A DNA stretch of 13,790 nt from an uncultured Schwartzia sp. (GTDB lineage: Bacteria; Bacillota; Negativicutes; Selenomonadales; Selenomonadaceae), in NCBI GenBank assembly GCA_905372875.1, contig CAJPQU010000041.1, positions 1 through 13,790 on the forward strand. Reading direction: 5' to 3'. The notes beneath the pieces were generated by a model. It worked only from the letters and a program-made list of their open reading frames with translations, made no database searches and was not told the origin of the DNA. The number at the start of each line of letters is the position of its first letter. The stretch's first letter is position 1. Below are positions 7,609 through 12,685 of the stretch, piece after piece. The translations under genes were made by a program, and so were the position numbers.

Positions 7609-8163
7609 TTACACTTCGCTGCGGTAGCGGATGGCGCGAATGATGCCTGCCTCGTCCACATCAAAGATCAGCTGGGTAGGCCGTCCGGCAAATTCATAGA
7701 TGTAGGTGACCAGCCCCGGGGTGTCATGGAGCACATGGTCGGCCGCCCCGTACTTGGCGGTGACTTCCTCATATGGCGCGCTCACTAAAAAATGTGAAGG
7801 GGTGTGGAGATCAAGTCCCTTGACATCGTAGCCGGAGATGGGGAGTTCGCTGGCGGGGCGATCGTCGTTCGCCCCGGTGCGGGCAAGGAAAACGAATGTG
7901 CCGTGATATACGCTGTAACGTGCGAAGCGCATACCGTCGCCGGTAAACTCTTCCTTCTCCAAAAACTGCTCTCCGAAGGCGTCGAGATGGCCCAGGGTCG
8001 TTTTATGAGGAACGATTTCCCACTGCCCTCGCGGGGGCTTGGGCAAAATCAACGTGGCTTCCCCCTCGGGCATGGTATGGGCGAAAGCCGTGCCCCCCGC
8101 GGCACAGCACAGCCCCGCCACGAGGACGACGCCCCACAGCCATTTCGGTATCCATGGTTTCAT
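7609..8163 (-). CDS. Secreted protein of unknown function
   Basis: A 184-residue protein with a clear Sec signal peptide: Lys-containing start, hydrophobic core about 9-25, cleavage likely after TAFA at about 28. The mature part is a mixed alpha/beta sequence of about 155 residues. Its C-terminal third has the pattern of a small beta-rich repeat domain: EEVTAKYGAADHVLHD, then VTYIYEFAGRPTQLIFDVDE and IIRAIRYRSEV. I do not recognise a named family. The ATG has AAGGAG ten bases upstream. Only 45 bases separate it from the sigma-factor gene upstream, with no terminator between, so the two are probably co-transcribed. That invites the idea of a sensor or effector in the sigma regulon, but it lacks a membrane segment like that of a typical anti-sigma factor. 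Confidence 0.82.
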   Translation of the reverse strand: MKPWIPKWLWGVVLVAGLCCAAGGTAFAHTMPEGEATLILPKPPRGQWEIVPHKTTLGHLDAFGEQFLEKEEFTGDGMRFARYSVYHGTFVFLARTGANDDRPASELPISGYDVKGLDLHTPSHFLVSAPYEEVTAKYGAADHVLHDTPGLVTYIYEFAGRPTQLIFDVDEAGIIRAIRYRSEV

Positions 8164-8208
8164 TTTCCATCCACTCCTTTTTTACCATGAGGATAGGCTG
8201 CCTTTATT

Positions 8209-8805
8209 TTACGAATTCTCTTTGGTGCCGGCAAGAGGGAAAAAGGTCTGACGCAGTTTTTCCAGCGCCCGGCGCTTCATGGCGTTGGCGGCTTGCTGGG
8301 AGATGTTTAGGCGGCGGGCGGCTTCGCTTTGGGTCAGCCCCTCCCGATAGAGAAGGGAAAGAAGCTGACGCGGGCGGGGCGCGAGGGGCTTTAGCCAATC
8401 GGCGAAAGCGGCCTCGTCCTCTATGGCGGACAGGGCGGGATCGGGAATACCGATGCTGGTGATGAGATCGCCTTCCCCTTCGCTTTCTAAGGACAATACT
8501 TCGCGGTTCCAGCGCCGCCGGGCCTGCTTAAAAAGGGTGCGCAGATCGCCGTAGACTTTCGCTTTGGCCCAGCCGGGGAAAGGAACGCCCCGCGCCTCAT
8601 CGTAGCTCGTCAGAGCCTCCCAAAAGCTTACCTGGGCCATCGCCTCAGCCTCTGCGGCGATGGGAGCAAGATGGCGCTGATGAGCCGCCTTGCGTAACAG
8701 GCCGCTGTAGTCCGCTAAAAGCCGGACAAAGGCGGCGTCGTTTCCTTGCCGGGCAGCCCGCAGATCGGCGGTTTGCCGCTGCGTTTCCCTTGTTTCGTTT
8801 TTCAA
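8209..8805 (-). CDS. Small sigma-70-family RNA polymerase sigma factor
   Basis: Alternative sigma factor of 198 residues with regions 2 and 4 only. Region 2 spans about 20-100 and includes AQVSFWEALTSYDEARGVPF followed by GWAKAKVYGDLRTLFKQ, the counterpart of the core-binding and -10-recognition helices. Region 4 (about 140-187) has PRQLLSLLYREGLTQSEAAR and the helix-turn-helix RRLNISQQAANAMKRRALEKL. The start is taken as TTG at 8805 because AAGGTGAGG lies just upstream. The frame stays open to an ATG at 8949, but the extra 48 residues would be read from promoter and dyad sequence and do not look like protein. No anti-sigma gene is adjacent. It is divergent from a ComK-like gene, so a role in competence or stress is possible; that is inference. 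The start region is folded into an inverted repeat, listed separately. Confidence 0.85.
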   Translation of the reverse strand: MKNETRETQRQTADLRAARQGNDAAFVRLLADYSGLLRKAAHQRHLAPIAAEAEAMAQVSFWEALTSYDEARGVPFPGWAKAKVYGDLRTLFKQARRRWNREVLSLESEGEGDLITSIGIPDPALSAIEDEAAFADWLKPLAPRPRQLLSLLYREGLTQSEAARRLNISQQAANAMKRRALEKLRQTFFPLAGTKENS

Positions 8806-8838
8806 TTTCCTCACCTTGTGGTGAGGAACCGGTTCCTC
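8803..8838 (-). promoter_or_regulatory. Three-part complementary leader that hides the sigma gene ribosome site
   Basis: Reading the minus strand: GAGGAACC (8838-8831), then GGTTCCTCACC (8830-8820), ACAA, then GGTGAGGAA (8815-8807) and the TTG start (8805-8803). The middle segment is complementary both to the first (16-base palindrome) and to the third (9-bp stem, 4-base loop). The third contains the Shine-Dalgarno. The two hairpins exclude each other. Seen directly; function is inferred. Confidence 0.6.
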
Positions 8839-8858
8839 GAAAATTAGCGCTTGCCCAT

Positions 8859-8887
8859 AGAATAGCGGGATGGTGGGGAGATGGCAA
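8859..8887 (-). promoter_or_regulatory. Predicted promoter of the sigma-factor gene
   Basis: On the minus strand TTGCCA (8887-8882), 17 bases, TATTCT (8864-8859), matching the sigma-A hexamers at 5/6 and 4/6. It lies just past the 8888-8913 hairpin, and the start site would be near 8852. The leader would contain the switch-like segments at 8807-8838. Confidence 0.5.
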
Positions 8888-8913
8888 AAGCCGAGTGACG
8901 GTTCACTCGGCTT
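8888..8913. promoter_or_regulatory. Long palindrome between the divergent promoters (operator or terminator)
   Basis: Perfect 11-bp arms (8888-8898 and 8903-8913) around CGGT. On the minus strand the stem is followed by TTTT, so it could terminate transcripts entering from the right. On the plus strand it touches the -35 hexamer of the ComK-like gene (8912-8917), which makes it equally credible as a dimer-binding operator. Confidence 0.55.
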
Positions 8914-8940
8914 GAAAAATTTTTTCTGTTCTGTTATTAT
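8912..8940 (+). promoter_or_regulatory. Predicted promoter of the ComK-like gene
   Basis: TTGAAA (8912-8917), 17-base spacer, TATTAT (8935-8940), each 5/6 to the sigma-A consensus. The start site falls near 8947, inside the GAAC-N4-GTTC box. The spacer is AT-rich (A5T6 run at 8915-8925). Confidence 0.7.
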
Positions 8941-8941
8941 A

Positions 8942-8953
8942 GAACACACGTTC
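8942..8953. promoter_or_regulatory. LexA/DinR-type SOS box over the ComK-like gene start site
   Basis: GAACACACGTTC matches the core of the Gram-positive LexA (DinR) box, GAAC-RNRY-GTTC, including the purine/pyrimidine pattern of the centre. With flanks the dyad is TAGAAC-ACAC-GTTCTA (8940-8955). It abuts the -10 element and covers the predicted start site of the plus-strand promoter, a classic repression position. The outermost bases differ from the full CGAAC/GTTCG consensus. Confidence 0.6.
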
Positions 8954-8975
8954 TAAAAAGAGAGAAGGGAAAATG

Positions 8976-9488
8976 ATGAGGGACATATTGCCGGAAGACA
9001 GCGAGATCGCCGCTGTTTTACCGGAATATACAGAGCACGGCGACAGTACCCGCCTCATCTTGCGGGATGGGCGGGAGATCTTGGTGGACTGTACCACGCG
9101 CACCACGCTGCGCTACCTGGCGGAGCGGCGCTGTAAGAGCCTCGGTCTCATGCGGACTTGGGCGGCACGGTATACCCATCGCCGCAGCGCCAATCCCGTG
9201 CCCATCGACTGCGATCTCGTCCTCGTTCCCGTGAAAACCCGGGAGCCACGGGTGCCGGGGGATAATACCCTGGCGCAGGTCAATGTGGCCCTGGCGCCGC
9301 GCCTCGTCACCGAGCCGCAGACGGCCATCGAATTTCCCGGCGGCGGACGCATCCCCGTTCTCTGGAGTGAAAAGACCCTGTCGGCCCATATCGCCGAGGG
9401 GCGCCACATTCATGCCGACCTCATCCGGGACCAGCAGGAAAGCGTCCTGCGCCGCTTGACCCAAAAACCCTGGGCCGCAGAAAAATAG
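8976..9488 (+). CDS. ComK-like competence transcription factor
   Basis: A 170-residue cytoplasmic protein that resembles ComK, the minor-groove-binding activator of DNA-uptake genes in Bacillus (192 residues). Segments that line up with my memory of B. subtilis ComK: IAAVLPEY near the start with IAVLPEE; RRCKSLGLMRTWAARYTHRR (51-70) with the SCRFFGSSYAGRKAGT region; ANPVPIDCDLVLVPVKT (72-88) with the KPPIMVDPSNQIFLFPT region; and QVNVALAP with HVHVKEF. The C-terminal tail is shorter than in Bacillus. The start is taken as the second ATG (8976), seven bases from AAGG (8965-8968); ATG 8973 is also possible. The promoter at 8912-8940 with a LexA-type box points to DNA-damage control. Two small genes follow with no clear terminator between. 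Family membership is likely; a competence role here is inference. Confidence 0.72.
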   Translation: MRDILPEDSEIAAVLPEYTEHGDSTRLILRDGREILVDCTTRTTLRYLAERRCKSLGLMRTWAARYTHRRSANPVPIDCDLVLVPVKTREPRVPGDNTLAQVNVALAPRLVTEPQTAIEFPGGGRIPVLWSEKTLSAHIAEGRHIHADLIRDQQESVLRRLTQKPWAAEK

Positions 9489-9607
9489 CGGCTGTCCAGG
9501 GAGCGTTGGAGGGGCAGCTGGGGAAGGTTTTCTGACGGCGGTTTTTGGTAAGGCGTTGTTATTTTCCTTTTCTCCGGCATGTGGGGGAGTGAAAGGAGGT
9601 GACAAAT

Positions 9608-9832
9608 ATGGCAATCGTCACGAAAGAAGCGGCCACGAAGCTCCTGATCAAAGTGGAGAACGGGCAGACGCCCGGCGGAAAGACTGCTTACGCCCAGCGT
9701 TCCTTCGCCGAGGTGAACCCTCAGATCACGAACGATGATCTCTACGCCGTGGGCGTCGGGATCGCGGGACTGCAAGCGAACGCGCTCAGCGCCATTCGCC
9801 GGCAGAGCACCGTCACGCTGGCCGAGGAATAA
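9608..9832 (+). CDS. DUF1659 domain protein
   Basis: A small 74-residue soluble protein. The pattern AIVTKEAATKLLIKVENGQ, then the FAEVNPQITNDDLYAVGVGI block and a short C-terminal VTLAEE, matches the DUF1659 family common in Firmicutes, whose function is unknown. The ATG at 9608 is preceded by AAAGGAGGTGA (9592-9602), almost a full match to the 16S 3' end, so strong translation is expected. A GTG at 9599 overlaps the ribosome site and is rejected. It sits 119 bases after the ComK-like gene and 43 before the DUF2922 gene, the usual pairing for this family. No good promoter was found in the 9489-9607 gap, so read-through from the ComK-like gene is plausible. Confidence 0.85.
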   Translation: MAIVTKEAATKLLIKVENGQTPGGKTAYAQRSFAEVNPQITNDDLYAVGVGIAGLQANALSAIRRQSTVTLAEE

Positions 9833-9875
9833 ACCCCGCGCCATGCTATTTTGGAAGGAAAGGAGGTAACGAACC

Positions 9876-10088
9876 ATGACGAAGACGCTGTACATGACCT
9901 TCGATCTTGACAACGGCAAGAAAAAGAAGATCGCCCTGGCTAATCCCAAGGACAATCTGGCGGATACGGACGTTCGCCCCGTAATGACGTCGATGATCAC
10001 GCGCCATGCCCTGACTCCGGGGGGAGCCGCCCTTGCGGCAGTGGCTGCGGCTGTTGTCCGGGAAGTGAAGGACACGAAGCTCATCTGA
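9876..10088 (+). CDS. DUF2922 domain protein
   Basis: A small 70-residue protein with the DUF2922 pattern: KTLYMTFDLDNGKKKKIALA, the NPKDNLADTDVRPVMTSMI block and a C-terminal VREVKDTKLI. It is regularly found next to DUF1659 in Firmicutes; the function is unknown. AAAGGAGGTAA lies 10 bases upstream of the ATG. The middle is alanine-rich (about 48-60), consistent with a helix. It is the last gene before a strong terminator, so it shares the DUF1659 transcript and perhaps that of the ComK-like gene. Confidence 0.86.
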   Translation: MTKTLYMTFDLDNGKKKKIALANPKDNLADTDVRPVMTSMITRHALTPGGAALAAVAAAVVREVKDTKLI

Positions 10089-10113
10089 GGAATACGGCTA
10101 ATGCCGCAGAAAG

Positions 10114-10145
10114 AAAAGACCCGCTCACTGGAGCGGGTCTTTTTT
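10114..10145. terminator. Bidirectional intrinsic terminator after the DUF2922 gene
   Basis: AAAAGACCCGCTC (10114-10126), four-base loop, GAGCGGGTCTTTT (10131-10143): a perfect 13-bp stem ending in TTTTTT (10140-10145) on the plus strand and TTTTCTTTC on the minus strand. It also closes the convergent gene at 10217-10594. The rest of 10146-10216 shows no feature. Confidence 0.93.
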
Positions 10146-10216
10146 GTATGTCGTTCTATTTTACTATGATTCGCCATAAATAAACCGTGGAGTCTCTCTT
10201 CGAGGGGAAATTTTTT

Positions 10217-10594
10217 CTAAGAGAGCAGATCCAGGAGGTTGAGCCGGGGAACCGATTTCATCTGGGGTTTCCCGTTGGCTTTTAAGGGACGTGAGAAATC
10301 GGGGACGAAGTGCATGGGGGGACGCTTTTTGTAGCGGCTGATGACTTTATTTCCCTGCAGTTCGGTGATTTCAATGGTGCCGTCGGGGAGAAAGCGCCGG
10401 CGCTTAACGATGGCTTTATCGTCGATATCGGCGGCTTCAAGGCGTTCCGTCGCCTTTTCTACGTTGTCGATGGCTTCTTCCCTGTTGGCCATGGCTAAAA
10501 AGATTTTGCGAAATTCCGCCTCGCCGCTGGCGTTTGCCATTTGCCGCGACAGCCGGGCTAGGGCCGCATGATTTGCTTTTCGTTCCACTTTCAT
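10217..10594 (-). CDS. Small charged protein of unknown function
   Basis: A 125-residue soluble protein, not recognised. The N-terminal half is helical and charged (about 1-62, with EAEFRKIFLAMANREEAIDN). A short beta-like stretch follows, RRRFLPDGTIEITELQGNKV (66-85), then a basic proline-containing tail ending LNLLDLLS, which may be a short docking peptide. No signal peptide or membrane segment. The ATG at 10594 has AAAGGAG ten bases upstream; the frame is open further to 10678 but that part runs through the promoter. It has its own -10 (10626-10631) and shares a terminator with the DUF2922 gene. Confidence 0.75.
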   Translation of the reverse strand: MKVERKANHAALARLSRQMANASGEAEFRKIFLAMANREEAIDNVEKATERLEAADIDDKAIVKRRRFLPDGTIEITELQGNKVISRYKKRPPMHFVPDFSRPLKANGKPQMKSVPRLNLLDLLS

Positions 10595-10625
10595 GGGCGA
10601 TTTTCTCCTTTCTGTACGTATATGA

Positions 10626-10631
10626 ATTATA
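10626..10631 (-). promoter_or_regulatory. -10 element for the 10217-10594 gene
   Basis: A perfect TATAAT on the minus strand (10631-10626), about 32 bases before the ATG. The hexamer 17 bases upstream, AAGACT, is a poor -35, so an activator may be needed or the match may be partly fortuitous. Confidence 0.45.
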
Positions 10632-10674
10632 TCGGGAATTTTTGCCGGAGTCTTAAATGCGAAGGAAGTCGGCC

Positions 10675-10734
10675 GCAAGCCATAGAAAAGCCGCCGCGTG
10701 TGAGGCGGTGGCTTTTTCTATGGCTTGCTTTTTT
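10675..10734. terminator. Long hairpin terminator downstream of the charged-tail secreted protein gene
   Basis: GCAAGCCATAGAAAA (from 10675) pairs with its complement ending at 10728, with an inner GCC-CCGC stem, one bulge and a mismatch. The plus strand ends in TTTTTT (10729-10734). For the minus-strand gene that ends at 10733, the inner stem AGCCACCGC/GCGGCGGCT followed by TTTTCT is the working terminator. Confidence 0.75.
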
Positions 10735-11431
10735 ATTTACTGCGGCGGCGCTTTTCCTCCGCTTTGGCTTTTTCTTTGGCGGCTTTTTCCGCGGCTTTAC
10801 GTTCTTTTTCCAACTGCTTTTCGCGTTCCTTACGTTCTTTTTCTAATTGCTTTTCCCGATCCCGACGCTCTTTTTCCAGCCGTTCCCGGTCGTGATCCGT
10901 CAGTTCGCCTTTGGTGCGGGCGATGAGTTCTTCTTGGTGCTTTTCCGCGTAGTCAATGATCGCCTCAAAGAAGACCCGGTTGAGATTTTTCGGCGCCAGG
11001 TCGGCGATTTTCAGAACTTCGTTCGGCTGTGTTTCTTCCAGCGTGGAAAATTGGGAGTCTAAGAGGTGTACGGAGTCGATGGTGGCTTCCTGTTTTTTGA
11101 GATTGATGCGAATATAGTCCGCTTCTCCCGCCAACCCTTCGAAGCCCTCCGTAGGCAGATCCCGCCAGCGGCGTTTTTCTATGACGTCGTCGATCTGCAC
11201 CGTATCGTAGGTTTTGAGGGTCGGCACGATTAAGAGGTTCAGGTCGATATGGCCCTTTTCGTCGACTCCATAGCAGATTTGCTCTTTATTGAAGAAATAG
11301 TTCATGCGGGCCGAAGATTGAACCCATTCGTAGATCGTTTCCGGGACCTGAGGCGGCGCCGCCTCACCCTGGGAGCAGAAGCTTCCCGTCAGTAAAGCCG
11401 CCAGCGTCAGGCGTTTCAGCCATCCAACCAT
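10733..11431 (-). CDS. Secreted protein with a highly charged repetitive C-terminal tail
   Basis: A 232-residue protein of unknown function. The signal peptide (Lys-Arg near 6-7, hydrophobic 8-18) is probably cut after GEAA at about 25; Cys19 is not in a proper lipobox. The globular part, about 30-175, starts YEWVQSSARMNYFFNKEQI and continues with IDLNLLIVPTLKTYDTVQID. The tail from about 180 to the end is almost only Glu, Lys, Arg, Gln and Ala, with an 11-residue unit REKQLEKERKx in two exact copies (192-202, 203-213) and a degenerate copy before; it should form a long single helix or coiled coil. The ATG at 11431 is chosen because AGGAGG is ten bases upstream; the ATG at 11440 abuts the ribosome site. 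Its layout suggests a periplasmic or envelope-spanning protein, but I cannot name a family. Confidence 0.8.
   Translation of the reverse strand: MVGWLKRLTLAALLTGSFCSQGEAAPPQVPETIYEWVQSSARMNYFFNKEQICYGVDEKGHIDLNLLIVPTLKTYDTVQIDDVIEKRRWRDLPTEGFEGLAGEADYIRINLKKQEATIDSVHLLDSQFSTLEETQPNEVLKIADLAPKNLNRVFFEAIIDYAEKHQEELIARTKGELTDHDRERLEKERRDREKQLEKERKEREKQLEKERKAAEKAAKEKAKAEEKRRRSK
10793..10891 (-). repeat. 33-bp tandem coding repeat (11-residue Glu/Lys/Arg unit)
   Basis: About three tandem units encode the charged tail; the last two are identical over the first ten residues (REKQLEKERK). Such short in-frame repeats can change copy number by slippage. Confidence 0.7.
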
Positions 11432-11454
11432 CCGCGCCATCCCTCCTGAAAATA

Positions 11455-11481
11455 CCGGCGGATAGCGCCATCGTCCGCCGG
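11455..11481 (-). terminator. Terminator-like hairpin directly before the ribosome site of the 10733-11431 gene
   Basis: CCGGCGGA (11481-11474) pairs with TCCGCCGG (11462-11455), followed on the minus strand by TATTTTC, only a few bases before AGGAGG. The plus strand also has TTTGTTTT beyond it. It could be the late terminator of metA, or an attenuator or stabilising 5' hairpin for the next gene. The wider gap 11432-11650 holds other dyads (for example GGGCG/CGCCC at about 11552-11583) but no recognised RNA family and no clear promoter. Confidence 0.5.
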
Positions 11482-11650
11482 TTTGTTTTGCTGCTCTGCG
11501 TGTACTTTAACCACGCAACGCAGACTGCGCTGCACGCGTCTTTGTCAAGTGGGGCGGTACGTGTTCGCACCAAATTCACGCCCTGCTCACCAAGTGTCCC
11601 TATCATAGAGGGGGAACGTGAAAGGCGGCTGAAAGTCCCAGGCCGGAGCA

Positions 11651-12586
11651 TCAGTCCTCGCGCGCCTGAGAGATACGATCCAATTCGTAGGGCGTTTCCT
11701 GGTAGACATAGTAATTGAGCCAGTTGGCGAAGAGCAGGTTGGCCACGGAGCGCCAGCGCACGACGGGGGGCCGGGAAGGATCGTCGCCGGGGTAGTAGTT
11801 GCAGGGAACAGAGATGTCTAATCCGGCGGCTTTGTCCCGGTCATATTCCCCTTTTAGCGTCAGGGGGTCGTATTCGGCGTGCCCGGTGATGAAGAATTGG
11901 TTCGCCGCTAAATTGGCCACACAGTAGACATCCGCCGGGGCTTCGGCCTCGGCCATGACGGTGAGCTGCGGGACGCGGGCGATGTCGGCGCGGCGCACTT
12001 CGGTGTGACGGGAGTGGGGGACGTAAAATTCGTCGTCAAAGCCCCGGAAGAGTTTTTCGTGTTCCACGCAGAGATGATGGGCGAAGACGCCGAAGACTTT
12101 TTCCGGCAGGGCGTATTTGGGGATGCCGTAGTGGTAGTAAAGCCCGGCCTGGGCGCCCCAGCAGATGTAAAAGGAGGAGAAGGCGTGGGTTTTGCTCCAT
12201 TCCATGATCTCACAGACTTCATCCCAGTAAGCGACTTCTTCAAAGGGCATCTGTTCCACCGGGGCGCCGGTCATGAGGAAGCCGTCGTATTTGCGGTTCC
12301 GGACTTCAGCGAAGGTGCCGTAAAATTCTGTCAGGTATTCCCGGGAGGTGTGCTGGGGCAGGTAGGATTCGGTGTAGATAAAGTCCACTTCCACCTGGAG
12401 GGGCGAGTTCCCTAAGAGGCGTAACAGCTGCGTCTCCGTGACAGATTTCACCGGCATGAGGTTCAGGATGCAGAGGCGCAGGGGGCGGATGTCCTGCCCG
12501 TAAGCGCGGTCGGCGTTCATATAAAAGATGTTTTCTTGTTCCAATACCGAAGCGGCAGGGAGTTTATTAGGGATTTTGATCGGCAT
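11651..12586 (-). CDS. metA: Homoserine O-acyltransferase MetA, predicted acetyl-CoA-specific
   Basis: Catalyses the first committed step of methionine synthesis, acylation of L-homoserine, in the cytoplasm. At 311 residues it matches the MetA family norm. Conserved blocks are seen throughout: LNLMPVK, the ETQLLRLLGNSPLQV block, MTGAPVE, the catalytic cysteine Cys142 in FYICWGAQAG, and His236/Glu238 in ITGHAEYD completing the triad. Residue 111 is Glu (APVEQMPFEEV). In the MetA family Glu111 goes with acetyl-CoA use (as in Bacillus cereus) and Gly111 with succinyl-CoA (as in E. coli), so homoserine O-acetyltransferase is the better name. The ATG at 12586 follows AGGAG by nine bases; an in-frame extension to 12631 lacks conserved sequence and is rejected. 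No other methionine gene is adjacent. A strong hairpin lies 36 bases upstream. Confidence 0.96.
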   Translation of the reverse strand: MPIKIPNKLPAASVLEQENIFYMNADRAYGQDIRPLRLCILNLMPVKSVTETQLLRLLGNSPLQVEVDFIYTESYLPQHTSREYLTEFYGTFAEVRNRKYDGFLMTGAPVEQMPFEEVAYWDEVCEIMEWSKTHAFSSFYICWGAQAGLYYHYGIPKYALPEKVFGVFAHHLCVEHEKLFRGFDDEFYVPHSRHTEVRRADIARVPQLTVMAEAEAPADVYCVANLAANQFFITGHAEYDPLTLKGEYDRDKAAGLDISVPCNYYPGDDPSRPPVVRWRSVANLLFANWLNYYVYQETPYELDRISQARED

Positions 12587-12621
12587 AAACGAGATCTCCT
12601 GTTTTGAATTGTCGCGGGGCG

Positions 12622-12685
12622 AAAAAGGCACGGCCCGGCTGTCCGGAGGCGCGAAGGGCGCCTTTCCCGGAGTGCCGGGCTGTGC
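12622..12685 (-). terminator. Strong intrinsic terminator or attenuator upstream of metA
   Basis: Nested stems on the minus strand: GCAC/GTGC, GCCCGGC/GCCGGGC, TCCGG/CCGGA and GGCGC/GCGCC with a five-base loop, separated by small internal loops, then TTTTT (12626-12622). It ends the 12756-13688 transcript. Only about 35 bases remain before metA, too few for a separate promoter, so metA may depend on read-through. Confidence 0.85.

Noticed and set aside
8915..8926. ComK-type K-box (AAAA-N5-TTTT) in the ComK-like promoter
   Set aside because: The A5T6-rich run is contiguous and does not give the N5 spacing or a paired box; autoregulation cannot be claimed.
8936..8941. Minus-strand TATAAT as a sigma-gene promoter
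   Set aside because: No -35-like hexamer lies 16-18 bases upstream, and the hairpin at 8888-8913 would terminate it. The plus-strand reading TATTAT with TTGAAA is better.
8806..8949. N-terminal 48-residue extension of the sigma factor to an ATG at 8949
   Set aside because: It would be read from the divergent promoter, palindrome and leader dyads; region 2 is complete without it.
11543..11548. Perfect TTGACA on the minus strand in the 11432-11650 gap
   Set aside because: No -10-like hexamer at 15-19 bases; not supported as a promoter.
11364..11651. Minus-strand 95-codon open frame in the metA downstream gap
   Set aside because: No ribosome site, overlaps the start of the real gene at 11431 and runs through a hairpin; no recognisable protein signal.
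12005..12415. Plus-strand 136-codon frame opposite metA
   Set aside because: Antisense shadow of a strongly conserved enzyme gene.
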